From Acidaminococcaceae bacterium (lineage in GTDB: Bacteria > Bacillota > Negativicutes > Acidaminococcales > Acidaminococcaceae), in NCBI GenBank assembly GCA_003512125.1, contig DOSQ01000126.1, positions 345-27,502 on the forward strand: DNA of 27,158 bases, written 5' to 3'. Made by a program: the position numbers and the translations under genes. This document shows, piece by piece, positions 1 to 7,597 of the stretch (position 1 is the stretch's first letter; every line of letters starts with the position of its first letter). The notes beneath the pieces were generated by a model. It saw nothing but the letters and a program-made list of their open reading frames with translations. It searched no databases and had not been told where the DNA came from.

Positions 1-1
1 G

Positions 2-514
2 TTTGATTTGCGTTACACGGGAACAAATAACATTTTCGGCATTTCCCTGTATGATTCTTCGGAAGCCTTTGCAGATACAGAAACAGCTGCCGCTTTGAAA
101 AAGGCTGCCGACCAGCTTGCAACACGGGGGTATGGGATCTTAGTATGGGAAGCCTATCGGCCCTGGCACATTTCCAAACTGGCATCGGATCTTCTGCCGA
201 AAGATAAAAAAAGCATGCTCCCGTCTCCGGATAAAGGGGAAGACCGTAATACGGGGCGTGCGGTAGACGTTAGCCTGTATGATCTGACAAGCGGGGAAGC
301 CGTGACCATGATCAGTGATTTTGATGAGGTGTCTGTCCGCCAGTTCCCGGGCTTTACGGGCGGAACGGAGGAACAACGTACCCTGCGGGATCTGCTGGTT
401 TCCGTGATGACAAAGAACGGTTTTACTCAGGGCAAAGAAGAGTGGTGGCATTTTACACTGGGTGATTTGAAGGGCTGGCAGCATTTAAATATTCCCTATG
501 GGCAGATTAAGTAA
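2..514 (+). CDS. D-alanyl-D-alanine dipeptidase-like protein (peptidase M15D, VanX/DdpX family), 5' end outside window, zinc site altered
   Basis: Family members are zinc enzymes that cleave D-Ala-D-Ala. The frame is open from base 2, and its first residues (F-D-L-R-Y-T) match the family's conserved early DLRYAT-type segment. The TTG at 8 is therefore probably not the start, and the gene begins upstream. Visible motifs are EAYRPW (bases 149-166, carrying the conserved substrate-site Arg), GRAVDVSLYD (zinc Asp at 266-268) and EWWHF (catalytic Glu at 440-442, zinc His at 449-451). The first zinc ligand, His of the S-x-H-x-x-G-x-A-x-D motif, is replaced: the sequence reads E-D-R-N-T-G-R-A-V-D with Arg (CGT) at 245-247. 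The Ser of that motif is also changed. The frame is otherwise intact and ends in TAA. Family membership is secure; dipeptidase activity is doubtful. Confidence 0.85.
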   Translation, partial: FDLRYTGTNNIFGISLYDSSEAFADTETAAALKKAADQLATRGYGILVWEAYRPWHISKLASDLLPKDKKSMLPSPDKGEDRNTGRAVDVSLYDLTSGEAVTMISDFDEVSVRQFPGFTGGTEEQRTLRDLLVSVMTKNGFTQGKEEWWHFTLGDLKGWQHLNIPYGQIK

Positions 515-518
515 AATG

Positions 519-527
519 TGCTACAAT
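519..527 (+). promoter_or_regulatory. Candidate extended -10 promoter for the ylbF-murB operon
   Basis: TGC-TACAAT at 519-527 reads as an extended -10 element in the short gap after the VanX-like gene, about 40 bases before the YlbF-family start. No good -35 box lies 17 bases upstream. This is inferred from consensus match and position only. Confidence 0.4.
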
Positions 528-567
528 ATGTGACGTGTGTAAAATTTATTACAGAGGAGAATCCATA

Positions 568-903
568 ATGACAGTATATGATTGTGCCAATGAACTGGCA
601 AGAGAAATGCGGGCAACACGTGAGTTTGCCGTGTTAAAGGAAGCAAAGGAAAAATTATCTGCGGAACCGGACACCAAAGCACTGGTCGCCCGTTTCATGC
701 AGCTGGGGCAGGAAGTGGAAATCGCCCGGTATCAGAAGAAGGAGATCCCGGCTGAAAAGGAAACCCAGTTTAATGATATGATGCGTACCCTCAGCCTGAA
801 CCCGCTGGCGATGAATTACCTGAATGCGTTCCAGCGTTTCCAGCTGATGTTCCAGGACGTATCGAAGACGATCACGGATGTCGTGAAGGAAGTTGCGGAA
901 TAA
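568..903 (+). CDS. YlbF/YmcA family protein
   Basis: A small protein of 111 residues, predicted all-helical and highly charged, with the length and pattern of the YlbF/YmcA (Com_YlbF) family: an N-terminal helix, a Q/E-rich middle and a C-terminal helix ending F-Q-R-F-Q-L-M-F-Q-D-V. In Bacillus, YlbF, YmcA and YaaT form a complex that acts with RNase Y in mRNA maturation; distant members elsewhere are mostly uncharacterised. The ATG at 568 is chosen because GAGGAGA lies at 554-560, seven bases upstream. An in-frame GTG at 535 would add 11 residues but has no ribosome site. murB follows immediately (ATG at 905 just after the TAA), so the two are surely co-transcribed. Family assignment is good; a specific role is not claimed. 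Confidence 0.8.
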   Translation: MTVYDCANELAREMRATREFAVLKEAKEKLSAEPDTKALVARFMQLGQEVEIARYQKKEIPAEKETQFNDMMRTLSLNPLAMNYLNAFQRFQLMFQDVSKTITDVVKEVAE

Positions 904-904
904 T

Positions 905-1816
905 ATGCTGAAACAGGAAACGGCTTTGCGTTTAAAAACAGATATTACCGGGCAGGTCCGGTTTGACGAGCCCATGTCTTTCCACACCTCGTTCCATATA
1001 GGCGGGCCGGCAGATGCACTGGTCATTCCTTCGGATACAGAAGAAGTGAGGAATGTGCTCAAAATCGCACGGGAAGGGAATATCCCCCTGACTGTTGTAG
1101 GCAACGGTTCCAATCTTCTGGTGAGGGATAAAGGAATTCGCGGAATCGTGCTGAAACTTGGCAACGCCCTGAAGCACTGGGAACAGAACGGCGACACGTT
1201 CCGGTTCGGGAGCGGTGTTTCATTGGCCCAGTGCTGCCGTATCATCGGAGAAGCCGGATATACAGGCATGGAATTTGCTGTAGGAATACCCGGAAGTCTC
1301 GGCGGCGCTGTATATATGAATGCCGGTGCTTACGACGGAGAAATGAAAGACGCCGTTGTGTCCGTACAGGTTATGACCCGGGCCGGAGAAATAAAAACGT
1401 TGCATCATGATGATCTGCAATTTTCCTACCGCCATTCTGCCCTGCAGGAATCCGATGTCATTGTGTTGGATGTGACGTTGAAGGTAAAAAAGGGAGACAA
1501 GGCTGCAATCCAGGCCAGGATGGACGATTTCAGTCAGCGCCGTATCAGCAAGCAGCCGCTGGATATCCCCAGTGCAGGCAGCACATTCAAACGTCCTGAG
1601 GGCAGGTTTGTAGGACAGATGGTAGAAGAATCCGGATTAAAAGGCTTCCGGATCGGCGGGGCAGAAGTGTCTGTCAAACACGCCGGTTTTATTGTCAATG
1701 CGGATCACGCTACGGCAGCGGATGTGTTGCATTTGATTGAATATATCCAGAAAAAGATTCTTGAGAATTATAACGTAGCATTAGTACCGGAAGTTTTGGT
1801 ATTAGGAGAAGAATGA
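905..1816 (+). CDS. murB: UDP-N-acetylenolpyruvoylglucosamine reductase MurB
   Basis: A cytoplasmic FAD enzyme that reduces UDP-GlcNAc-enolpyruvate to UDP-MurNAc with NADPH, the second committed step of peptidoglycan synthesis. The 303-residue product has the FAD-binding segment NGSNLLV (67-73), then GIPGSLGGAVYMNAGAY (127-143), YRHS with catalytic Arg (175-178), AGSTFKRP with catalytic Ser (about 226) and a C-terminal PEV with Glu (about 296). The compact layout fits the Gram-positive type of MurB. The ATG at 905 is preferred over an in-frame TTG at 893, because AAGGAAG at 886-892 lies 12 bases before the ATG and would abut the TTG. The stop overlaps the next gene's start as ATGA (1813-1816), which indicates translational coupling. 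Confidence 0.97.
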   Translation: MLKQETALRLKTDITGQVRFDEPMSFHTSFHIGGPADALVIPSDTEEVRNVLKIAREGNIPLTVVGNGSNLLVRDKGIRGIVLKLGNALKHWEQNGDTFRFGSGVSLAQCCRIIGEAGYTGMEFAVGIPGSLGGAVYMNAGAYDGEMKDAVVSVQVMTRAGEIKTLHHDDLQFSYRHSALQESDVIVLDVTLKVKKGDKAAIQARMDDFSQRRISKQPLDIPSAGSTFKRPEGRFVGQMVEESGLKGFRIGGAEVSVKHAGFIVNADHATAADVLHLIEYIQKKILENYNVALVPEVLVLGEE

Positions 1817-3366
1817 CAAATATTTACGACGTAATCAACGAATTATATAACGATGATGAGGGGTGGAACACAGTCCTGGAACGCAGGTATGCAGAGCAGT
1901 TTCTGCGGATGGAAGCATTCCGGGGCGCAACCGATGACGAGTTACTGGAAATCTGGCAGCAGGTCATGTATCTGTTGATATATTGCGGTAACACCTCCTA
2001 TAAAATCGGTGACATGAGCGGTGAAGACTTTATATATTGTATCAGCTGGTGTCACCGGAATATCGGTGATTTCGAACTGGATTACGAAAGTGTGGACCAT
2101 TTTCTGTCGGTAATCCAGCGGTTGCTCCGTTTCTTAAAACAGAAAAAAGCAATAAGCAGTGACACAGCAGCGGACAAGTGCCGGTTAAAGTTGCTGGGGC
2201 AGGATGGCAGCCTGTTGCTGTTTCAAAAGGACGGCGCCCTCCCTGCGGAATATGAAAAATACAGGACCAACCGGGAACCGGATCTGGAAAATAAAGTGTT
2301 CATGCAGCTGGGCCAGAAACTCATGACCCTGTTTGACATGATGCAGAAGTATTTCGACGACGCCCGGTTCCGTTTAGACAGGCGACGCGCCAGCTATGCA
2401 TTTTTTGGATCCGAAACAGAACCGGAAATGAATCAGGGCCGTCCCGAACTGTTATCCTCTTACTGGGAATATTTTATTTTTGATTACCGCTTACGGGATA
2501 CAAACGAAAGACCGGTAGAACATTTTTACAAGTATTATAAAAAGAACCCTGACCCGCAGTACGGAAAATCCAACAACGCTCTGATCGGATTGCTGGAGTC
2601 TATGCTGAAGATCCAGATGATGGTTTTTACAATTGAAGGTGAGGAATCGGACGGCTGGTTCAGCTGCCGTGACTTTTTTACAGGAAGCATTTCAGAGTTG
2701 AGTCTGCCGGTTGATGAATCTGTAGATGTCCGTAATCTTTTATGCATTGCCCATGTTTTTGAAGACGGCAACCTGATCACCGAGTATCTGCGAAGTGTAA
2801 TAATCTCTCCCGTAGCGCAAAAAGCCCTGTATAACCGTTTGTCTGCTTTTCTTGCCTATTACAGGGTTGCGCATCCGGATGCAGACTGGGAAATGTTTGT
2901 GACGGATAATCCCGCTTTGGTTATGCATATGGTTGCCTATGCAGCGGCGCCGGATATGCCAATGAAACCGGTATATCCTTCTGCAAGGGCCGGGGAGTAT
3001 AAACCGGCTGTAATCCGGAAAGAGGATCCGGTACACCAGCTCCTTCAGCAGTTCAGTAAACTGCTGAACATATCCTGGCAGGATCGCAACAACCTGACGC
3101 AGATGTGGAGTGATTTTCACGCAGTCAGTCCCGTTGCGTGTTTCAGCGATGAAGATGTAATGGTCTGGACTCTTGCGTTACTTGAGAATTACATGAATAG
3201 TACCGGGACATTCCTTTTGGAAATTTCTCCCTATGCGGAAAGCATACATATTGATATAAACCGTGTTGCAGAACGGAGCGTTGCGATCCGGGACGCCCTG
3301 CGGCTGGAACCGTTTGATCCGCGCTACATGAGTGAAGACGCTTTTATGAATATGGTTTTTTCATAA
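1813..3366 (+). CDS. Uncharacterised 517-residue cytoplasmic protein
   Basis: I do not recognise a characterised family. The product has no signal peptide and no membrane segment, is predicted mostly helical, and is rich in Tyr, Phe, Asp and Glu. An aromatic motif, YWEYFIFDYRL, occurs at residues 217-227, soon followed by HFYKYYKKNP. It recalls an F-x-E-W-F-L-F-D-Y-R-type motif I associate with uncharacterised helical proteins, some carrying SEC-C zinc motifs; no Cys-rich tail is present here, and the resemblance is from memory only. The frame is clean and starts inside the murB stop (ATGA), with GGAGAA at 1805-1810 as ribosome site. It is followed after 12 bases by a zinc-ribbon membrane protein. 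Context suggests an envelope or housekeeping role, but function is unknown. Confidence 0.8.
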   Translation: MTNIYDVINELYNDDEGWNTVLERRYAEQFLRMEAFRGATDDELLEIWQQVMYLLIYCGNTSYKIGDMSGEDFIYCISWCHRNIGDFELDYESVDHFLSVIQRLLRFLKQKKAISSDTAADKCRLKLLGQDGSLLLFQKDGALPAEYEKYRTNREPDLENKVFMQLGQKLMTLFDMMQKYFDDARFRLDRRRASYAFFGSETEPEMNQGRPELLSSYWEYFIFDYRLRDTNERPVEHFYKYYKKNPDPQYGKSNNALIGLLESMLKIQMMVFTIEGEESDGWFSCRDFFTGSISELSLPVDESVDVRNLLCIAHVFEDGNLITEYLRSVIISPVAQKALYNRLSAFLAYYRVAHPDADWEMFVTDNPALVMHMVAYAAAPDMPMKPVYPSARAGEYKPAVIRKEDPVHQLLQQFSKLLNISWQDRNNLTQMWSDFHAVSPVACFSDEDVMVWTLALLENYMNSTGTFLLEISPYAESIHIDINRVAERSVAIRDALRLEPFDPRYMSEDAFMNMVFS

Positions 3367-3378
3367 GGAGGAGAACCC

Positions 3379-3807
3379 ATGTTATGTGAATTCTGCCGGC
3401 ATGATTTCGATGACAGTCTGACGGAATGCCCTTACTGCCATAAAAAAGTTGATTTTGAGGCCAAAAGCCTGACCAGGGAAGAAAGGGATAACTTTGCCGG
3501 GACGACCATTGAGATGGAAGGCTCTTCCGGGGACGATGGTTATACGCAACGAGCTGAATATCAGGAGAAAAACAGCTATGATCAGCAGGATGATACGTAT
3601 CAGCGTGCCGACAGGCCGTATGATGATAACAGAAATCACTCCGGTTTTAAGGTGTACCGGCTTGGTGGCAGTCTGTGGACATGGATCATCTTTGCCCTGA
3701 TTGTATTGGGAGTTATCTGTTTTGTTCTGCCGACGTTCCTGTTTATCGGGATCATCGGCCTGGTGGTAGGCTCGATTATCATTTTTCTGTCAAAATTGTT
3801 TCAATAA
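3379..3807 (+). CDS. Zinc-ribbon membrane protein, uncharacterised
   Basis: A 142-residue protein in three parts. Residues 3-20 are a short zinc ribbon with Cys3-x2-Cys6 and Cys17-x2-Cys20 (CEFC and CPYC). Residues 25-95 form a hydrophilic, probably disordered linker rich in Asp, Tyr, Gln and Arg. Residues 99-140 are strongly hydrophobic, long enough for two closely spaced membrane helices or a hairpin. No signal peptide is seen, so the ribbon probably faces the cytoplasm. AAGGAGGA at 3364-3371 gives a strong ribosome site before the ATG. Zinc ribbons of this kind occur in many small membrane proteins of Firmicutes without defined roles. It is co-directional and nearly contiguous with the 517-residue protein, so the two may act together. 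Confidence 0.8.
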   Translation: MLCEFCRHDFDDSLTECPYCHKKVDFEAKSLTREERDNFAGTTIEMEGSSGDDGYTQRAEYQEKNSYDQQDDTYQRADRPYDDNRNHSGFKVYRLGGSLWTWIIFALIVLGVICFVLPTFLFIGIIGLVVGSIIIFLSKLFQ

Positions 3808-3860
3808 TATGTTTTTTGAGATTGCATGTTGCCGGATTTCTGGCAGAACGGAGAATACGT

Positions 3861-4805
3861 ATGAAGAACCGGTTTTGTGAATTGTTGGGAATTCAGTATC
3901 CGATTATCCAGGGCGGCATGGCCTGGAGCAGCGACGGAACATTGGCCGCAGCCGTATCTAATGCAGGCGGGGCCGGGATCATCGGCACAGGCGGCCGCAC
4001 TACGGAGTGGGTTGAAGAAGAGATTAAAAAGGCAAAAGGCCTGACCGGGAAGCCTTTTGGCATCAACCTGATGCTGATGGCTCCCAATGTAAACGAGATT
4101 GCAGAACTTATCTGCAGGGAAAAAGTTGCATTCATCACTACCGGCGCAGGCAATCCGGTTCCTTGGATCGAACCGATGCACAAAGCCGGAATCAAAGTAA
4201 TTCCTGTAGTACCCAATGTAAAACTGGCAAAACGGGTCGCGGCTTCCGGGGCGGACGCGATGGTGATCGAAGGCATGGAAGGCGGCGGACATATCGGTAC
4301 CCTGACCTGTATGGCATTGCTTTCCAATGTACTAAAGGAAGAGTATCCCATACCGGTGTTGGCTGCAGGCGGCATTTCTGACGGCCGGGCTATGGCTGCG
4401 GCCCTGCTGATGGGCGCAGACGGTGTGCAGATGGGTTCCCGGTTCCTGCTGACAACAGAATGCCCGGTCCACGAGAAAACGAAAGAAATGATTATCAATG
4501 CAACCGATACCGATTGCGTGGTAACCGGTTTCTCAAGAAATATGGGTGTCCGCTGTCTGAAAAACGCATTTACGCAGAAGTACCTGGAAGCAGAAACCGG
4601 CGGCGCGACAAATGCGCAACTGATGGAACTGGGGACGGGAACGGCCCGCCTGGGTATGAAAGAGGGCGACATCGAGAACGGCAGCATTATGGTGGGAGAG
4701 AGCCTGAATGTATTAAATGAGGTACTGCCCTGTAAGGAGGTAATAGAAAAAATTATCTCTGATGCAAAAGCAACGCTTGCAAAAGCTGCCTGCATTGCGC
4801 TGTAA
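3861..4805 (+). CDS. fabK: Enoyl-[acyl-carrier-protein] reductase II FabK
   Basis: An FMN-dependent enoyl-ACP reductase that catalyses the last step of each fatty-acid elongation round, replacing FabI in many Firmicutes. The 314-residue product is a TIM-barrel of the nitronate monooxygenase/FabK fold. It starts with Y-P-I-I-Q-G-G-M-A-W and has TTGAGNP, IPVVPNVKLAKR, EGMEGGGHIG with the active-site His at residue 144, and AAGGISDGRAMAAALLMGA followed by VQMGSRF for FMN phosphate binding. The overall match is to FabK rather than 2-nitropropane dioxygenases. The ATG at 3861 is chosen because ACGGAGA lies at 3848-3854 and family similarity begins there; an open frame upstream from 3675 only reads through the previous gene. 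The gene is last in the murB operon and is followed by a bidirectional terminator-like structure. It is not in a fab cluster here. Confidence 0.93.
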   Translation: MKNRFCELLGIQYPIIQGGMAWSSDGTLAAAVSNAGGAGIIGTGGRTTEWVEEEIKKAKGLTGKPFGINLMLMAPNVNEIAELICREKVAFITTGAGNPVPWIEPMHKAGIKVIPVVPNVKLAKRVAASGADAMVIEGMEGGGHIGTLTCMALLSNVLKEEYPIPVLAAGGISDGRAMAAALLMGADGVQMGSRFLLTTECPVHEKTKEMIINATDTDCVVTGFSRNMGVRCLKNAFTQKYLEAETGGATNAQLMELGTGTARLGMKEGDIENGSIMVGESLNVLNEVLPCKEVIEKIISDAKATLAKAACIAL

Positions 4806-4861
4806 GTCAACAGCTGTTTCATTACAAATGAAGTTGCACGGTAACAGATAAGCGTAAAACT

Positions 4862-4956
4862 AAAACAAAACAGACCGGAGTACATCTCTAACAATGTCAG
4901 GCAATTCACTGAATGAATTGCGATCAGAGAAGTGCTCCGGTCTGCTGCTTTGTTTT
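4862..4956. terminator. Long double-stem inverted repeat, probable bidirectional terminator between convergent genes
   Basis: Bases 4871-4889 pair with 4926-4944 (one mismatch and one G-T pair in 19), and A-rich 4862-4869 pairs with T-rich 4949-4956 across a small bulge. Inside sits a second perfect hairpin, CAATTCA-CTGAA-TGAATTG (4902-4920). Both strands end in T-rich tails (CTTTGTTTT on plus, GTTTTGTTTT on minus), so the element can stop transcription from fabK and from the nadE/3D operon. It is much longer than a normal intrinsic terminator, so a small repeat element is an alternative. Confidence 0.7.
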
Positions 4957-4980
4957 CGGCAATCAGATTCCGGCTGGTTG

Positions 4981-5538
4981 TCAGGGTCTGGCCTGCGGTT
5001 TTAAAACCTGAGGCGCATGGGGTGCGTGGGGAAGGGAACTGTGGGCGGTTTCCTCTGTTGACTTCATTTCTTCCGTTTGCGCAGGTTGGTCTTGCTGTGC
5101 TTTTATTATGTCTGCTTGTTCAGGCTGCTTCTGCCCATTAAGGGTTTCGTTCTGCTTATTCTCACTGTTCCTGTTTTTCTTTGTCTTATCCTCTTTCGGA
5201 AGTTTCAAATGATCGTCATCTGTGGTAATGACCTGCACTTTGGCTTCCCTGCGTCCAAACTGCAGGGCCTTCTTATGGGATTCCATAAAAAGATCTACGT
5301 GCCGGTCATGTGTCGGATTCATCCTGTCCTGAACGACATATTTATGTCCTTCGTAAATAATCACGCTGCCGATCGGCACAAAATTGGCAGCACAGGTGTA
5401 ACCCTCTTTTGCTTTGTCGCCGCTGGCCGTATTCCGGGAACCTGTTTCATGCGGCGTATAGGCAGACATGGACACGGTCGTCCAGAAAACAGCACCCAGA
5501 GATATCGCGCGGTAAAAGAACTGCATATTGAATTTCAT
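4981..5538 (-). CDS. Exported 3D (Asp-Asp-Asp) domain protein
   Basis: A 185-residue protein. Residues 8-24 form a hydrophobic N-terminal export signal or anchor. Residues 24-104 form a 3D double-psi-barrel domain, related to the catalytic barrel of MltA-type lytic transglycosylases and resuscitation-promoting Sps proteins. Recognisable pieces are SAYTPHETG, NTASGDKA, CAANFVPIGS, VVQDRMNP, HVDLFMES and ALQFGRREAKVQVI. Asp71 and Asp82 match two of the three eponymous aspartates; the first position appears as Asn52. Residues 110-185 are a low-complexity tail rich in Lys, Glu, Gln and Pro, ending H-A-P-H-A-P. There is no LysM, SH3 or PG-binding domain. The ATG directly follows the nadE stop (TAA-ATG), with AGGAG inside the nadE end, so translation is coupled. 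A peptidoglycan-related role is inferred. Confidence 0.8.
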   Translation of the reverse strand: MKFNMQFFYRAISLGAVFWTTVSMSAYTPHETGSRNTASGDKAKEGYTCAANFVPIGSVIIYEGHKYVVQDRMNPTHDRHVDLFMESHKKALQFGRREAKVQVITTDDDHLKLPKEDKTKKNRNSENKQNETLNGQKQPEQADIIKAQQDQPAQTEEMKSTEETAHSSLPHAPHAPQVLKPQARP

Positions 5539-7455
5539 TTAGAACAAACGCTCCTGTACCAATAATTTTTCTTTCATTTCTTTATATTCCATAGAGTAGT
5601 AAGTCGTCAGCTGGGCTTCCCGGAAATCCGTACCAAATGCTCTTCGGCTGAGGCTCAAAATGGGAGGCGCCTGGATGCGCTTGGCAACGGCAAGGCCGGT
5701 AAACAGGCCATACCAGCGTTCCAGGTCCTGACAGAAAGCAGCGTGGCTTGGGAAAATACTTGAAACTATTCCGGCCTTGCAGCCCAAAAAGTTTTCCAGA
5801 TCCTCATCAATATAGTGCCTGAGTATCTCTGCAGGAGAAGCTTTCTCCCAATTCTCTATAAAAGAACGAAGCAGATAATCATGATACTCATACACCAGCG
5901 GGTCGCCGCCGTTGCCCACTGTCTGCTCTTGTGACAGTTCGGCGCTGGGACGGATCGTAAATATTGTTTCGGGAATTGCTTTTCGTTTATATACATATTC
6001 ATTAATATATTTTCCCAGAGCATAAATCTGATATTTCCATAAATCTCCCAGCGGGCAGAACAGTCCGATCAGATCCCCGTAAAAAGTACCGTAACCGACA
6101 GTGGCCTCTGCTTTATTGGCATTGCAGCTGATGCCGCCCTTAAACGCGGCAGAGAACCCGGCCAAAATCCGGGAACCGCGGTCCCGGGCCTGTATATTCT
6201 CGTACATCAGCCCATCCAGTTCTACTTTAAAATCCCGGTTTGTCGTGTAATTATGAATGGGAGTATAAAGCTGTTCAACAGTATGGGACACGCTGTCGTT
6301 GATCGGGACAATGGTGTAGCAGCAACCCAGATTTTCTGCCAGCTGCTGCGCCAGGTTTTTGGTCAGTTCTGAATTATAGCGGCTGGGCATGTTTACCAGC
6401 AGCACCTGGTTCGGGCCAAGGATATCCGTAAACAGGGCAGCTGTCACGGCTGAATCAATGCCGCCGGAAGCCCCGATAACCATGCGTTTGATGCCGGTTT
6501 GCTTCAGAAAAAGCCTGGTACCGTATTGTATTACTTTATATAAGATGGCTGTTTCGTCGTCCTCCGTGGCGATCAGTTCATCCTCTGCAGCATAGGCGCG
6601 TATCTTTGCGCTTCCTTTATCCCATGAGAAAACCAGCAGCTTTTCTTCAAACATAGGCGCGGCTGCCTTAACCATACCATCCGGCCCGTAAACACAGCTT
6701 TGTCCGTCAAAGGTAAAAATATTCTTACCGGTGTTCTGGATGCCGGTATGATTACAGTAGATCAGTGGCAGTTGCAGTGTTTTGGCCTGATGGCCAAACA
6801 CTTCGTGACGCTTTTGATTCTTGTGCAGTGTAAAAGGGGAGCTGGAAAGGTTACACAATAATTCCGCGCCCCCCTGTTTAAGCATGGCAGGTACGGAAAA
6901 AGGATAGTTCTCCGTCCATCCGTCTTCACAAAGCAGGATACCCAGCTTATATTCTGTGCCACGTATTTTTACAGCCACAGAGCCCAACCCGTTTTTGAGG
7001 GAAATACGCTTGTCCTTTAACAGTCTGTCCTGTCCGGAAAAATAGCGGGGATCATCAAATTCACGGTACGCTGGCAGGAATGATTTTGCGACAAAATCCA
7101 GACCCTGTTCCGTAGGGACGAGCCTTCCGCCCTGTGCCGTAAAAGCGGCGCTGTATTTACGGACATGCCCGTCTTGGTTCGTTCGTTTCCAGTCAGTCGC
7201 TACGTTACCGAAAATGACAGTGATCCCTTCTGTCGCGGCAATAATCTGTTGCCCGAAGGTTTCACAGTCTTTCAGAAAAGCAGACTGTTCCCATAAATCA
7301 CCAATCATAGAGCCGGGAACAGCAAGTTCAGGAAATAACAGGATATCTACAGATTCTTTTCTTGCCAGGCTGATTACCTGTATCATTTTTTTTGTGTTCA
7401 AATCCGGACGCCCGGCTATAATCTCCAGTTGTCCGCAGGCAATTTTCAACGCCAT
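5539..7455 (-). CDS. nadE: Glutamine-dependent NAD+ synthetase
   Basis: A 638-residue two-domain enzyme that amidates deamido-NAD+ to NAD+ using ATP and ammonia from glutamine. The N-terminal nitrilase-like glutaminase (about 1-270) shows the Glu-Lys-Cys triad: E43 in FPELAVPG, K124 in AKSFLPAYREFDD and C176 in LLCEDGW. The C-terminal synthetase (about 300-638) has the PP-loop ATP site SGGIDS (330-335) and later SAELSQEQ, close to the family's SAEL segment. The length fits the long Gln-dependent class rather than the short ammonia-dependent one. The ATG at 7455 has AAAGAGG about eight bases upstream on the minus strand. A candidate promoter lies at 7529-7537, and the 3D-domain gene follows without a gap. 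No defect was seen. Confidence 0.96.
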   Translation of the reverse strand: MALKIACGQLEIIAGRPDLNTKKMIQVISLARKESVDILLFPELAVPGSMIGDLWEQSAFLKDCETFGQQIIAATEGITVIFGNVATDWKRTNQDGHVRKYSAAFTAQGGRLVPTEQGLDFVAKSFLPAYREFDDPRYFSGQDRLLKDKRISLKNGLGSVAVKIRGTEYKLGILLCEDGWTENYPFSVPAMLKQGGAELLCNLSSSPFTLHKNQKRHEVFGHQAKTLQLPLIYCNHTGIQNTGKNIFTFDGQSCVYGPDGMVKAAAPMFEEKLLVFSWDKGSAKIRAYAAEDELIATEDDETAILYKVIQYGTRLFLKQTGIKRMVIGASGGIDSAVTAALFTDILGPNQVLLVNMPSRYNSELTKNLAQQLAENLGCCYTIVPINDSVSHTVEQLYTPIHNYTTNRDFKVELDGLMYENIQARDRGSRILAGFSAAFKGGISCNANKAEATVGYGTFYGDLIGLFCPLGDLWKYQIYALGKYINEYVYKRKAIPETIFTIRPSAELSQEQTVGNGGDPLVYEYHDYLLRSFIENWEKASPAEILRHYIDEDLENFLGCKAGIVSSIFPSHAAFCQDLERWYGLFTGLAVAKRIQAPPILSLSRRAFGTDFREAQLTTYYSMEYKEMKEKLLVQERLF

Positions 7456-7528
7456 TTTCCGCGCCTCTTTCTGTTAATTATTATCAGCGATATATCGTAA
7501 AGCAATTGTCAATTGTATTATTATATAA

Positions 7529-7537
7529 ATTATAGCA
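7529..7537 (-). promoter_or_regulatory. Candidate extended -10 promoter for nadE
   Basis: On the minus strand TGC-TATAAT covers 7537-7529, a perfect extended -10 element, about 75 bases upstream of the nadE ATG. No clear -35 box accompanies it. A TTGACA also occurs on the minus strand at 7511-7506 but without a well-spaced -10. Confidence 0.5.
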
Positions 7538-7544
7538 GAGATAT

Positions 7545-7573
7545 TTGCGTTTTTCCATATTTTAGTTTACTAT
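7545..7573 (+). promoter_or_regulatory. Candidate sigma-A promoter for ybaK-thrC
   Basis: TTGCGT (7545-7550), a 17-base spacer and TACTAT (7568-7573) precede a strong AGGAGGT ribosome site (7584-7590) and a GTG start at 7598. The leader would be very short. The surrounding AT-rich divergent region offers other options, such as TTGTCA at 7506-7511. Confidence 0.45.
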
Positions 7574-7597
7574 ATATAAGCACAGGAGGTATTTCTT

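Noticed and set aside
655..1269. 204-codon antisense frame across the YlbF-family gene and murB
   Set aside because: It crosses the boundary of two well-supported forward genes and has no ribosome site or motif.
3675..3860. N-terminal extension of fabK from 3675
   Set aside because: The extension reads through the zinc-ribbon gene in another frame, and family similarity starts at the ATG at 3861, which has its own ribosome site.
3808..3860. Short TGCC/GGCA hairpin upstream of fabK as a fatty-acid regulator operator
   Set aside because: The arms are only four bases and do not match a FapR- or FabT-type site I can recall.
3893..4909. 338-codon open frame antisense to fabK
   Set aside because: It mirrors the codon structure of fabK, whose protein has clear FabK motifs; the antisense product is Ser/Pro/Ile-rich without any recognisable motif.
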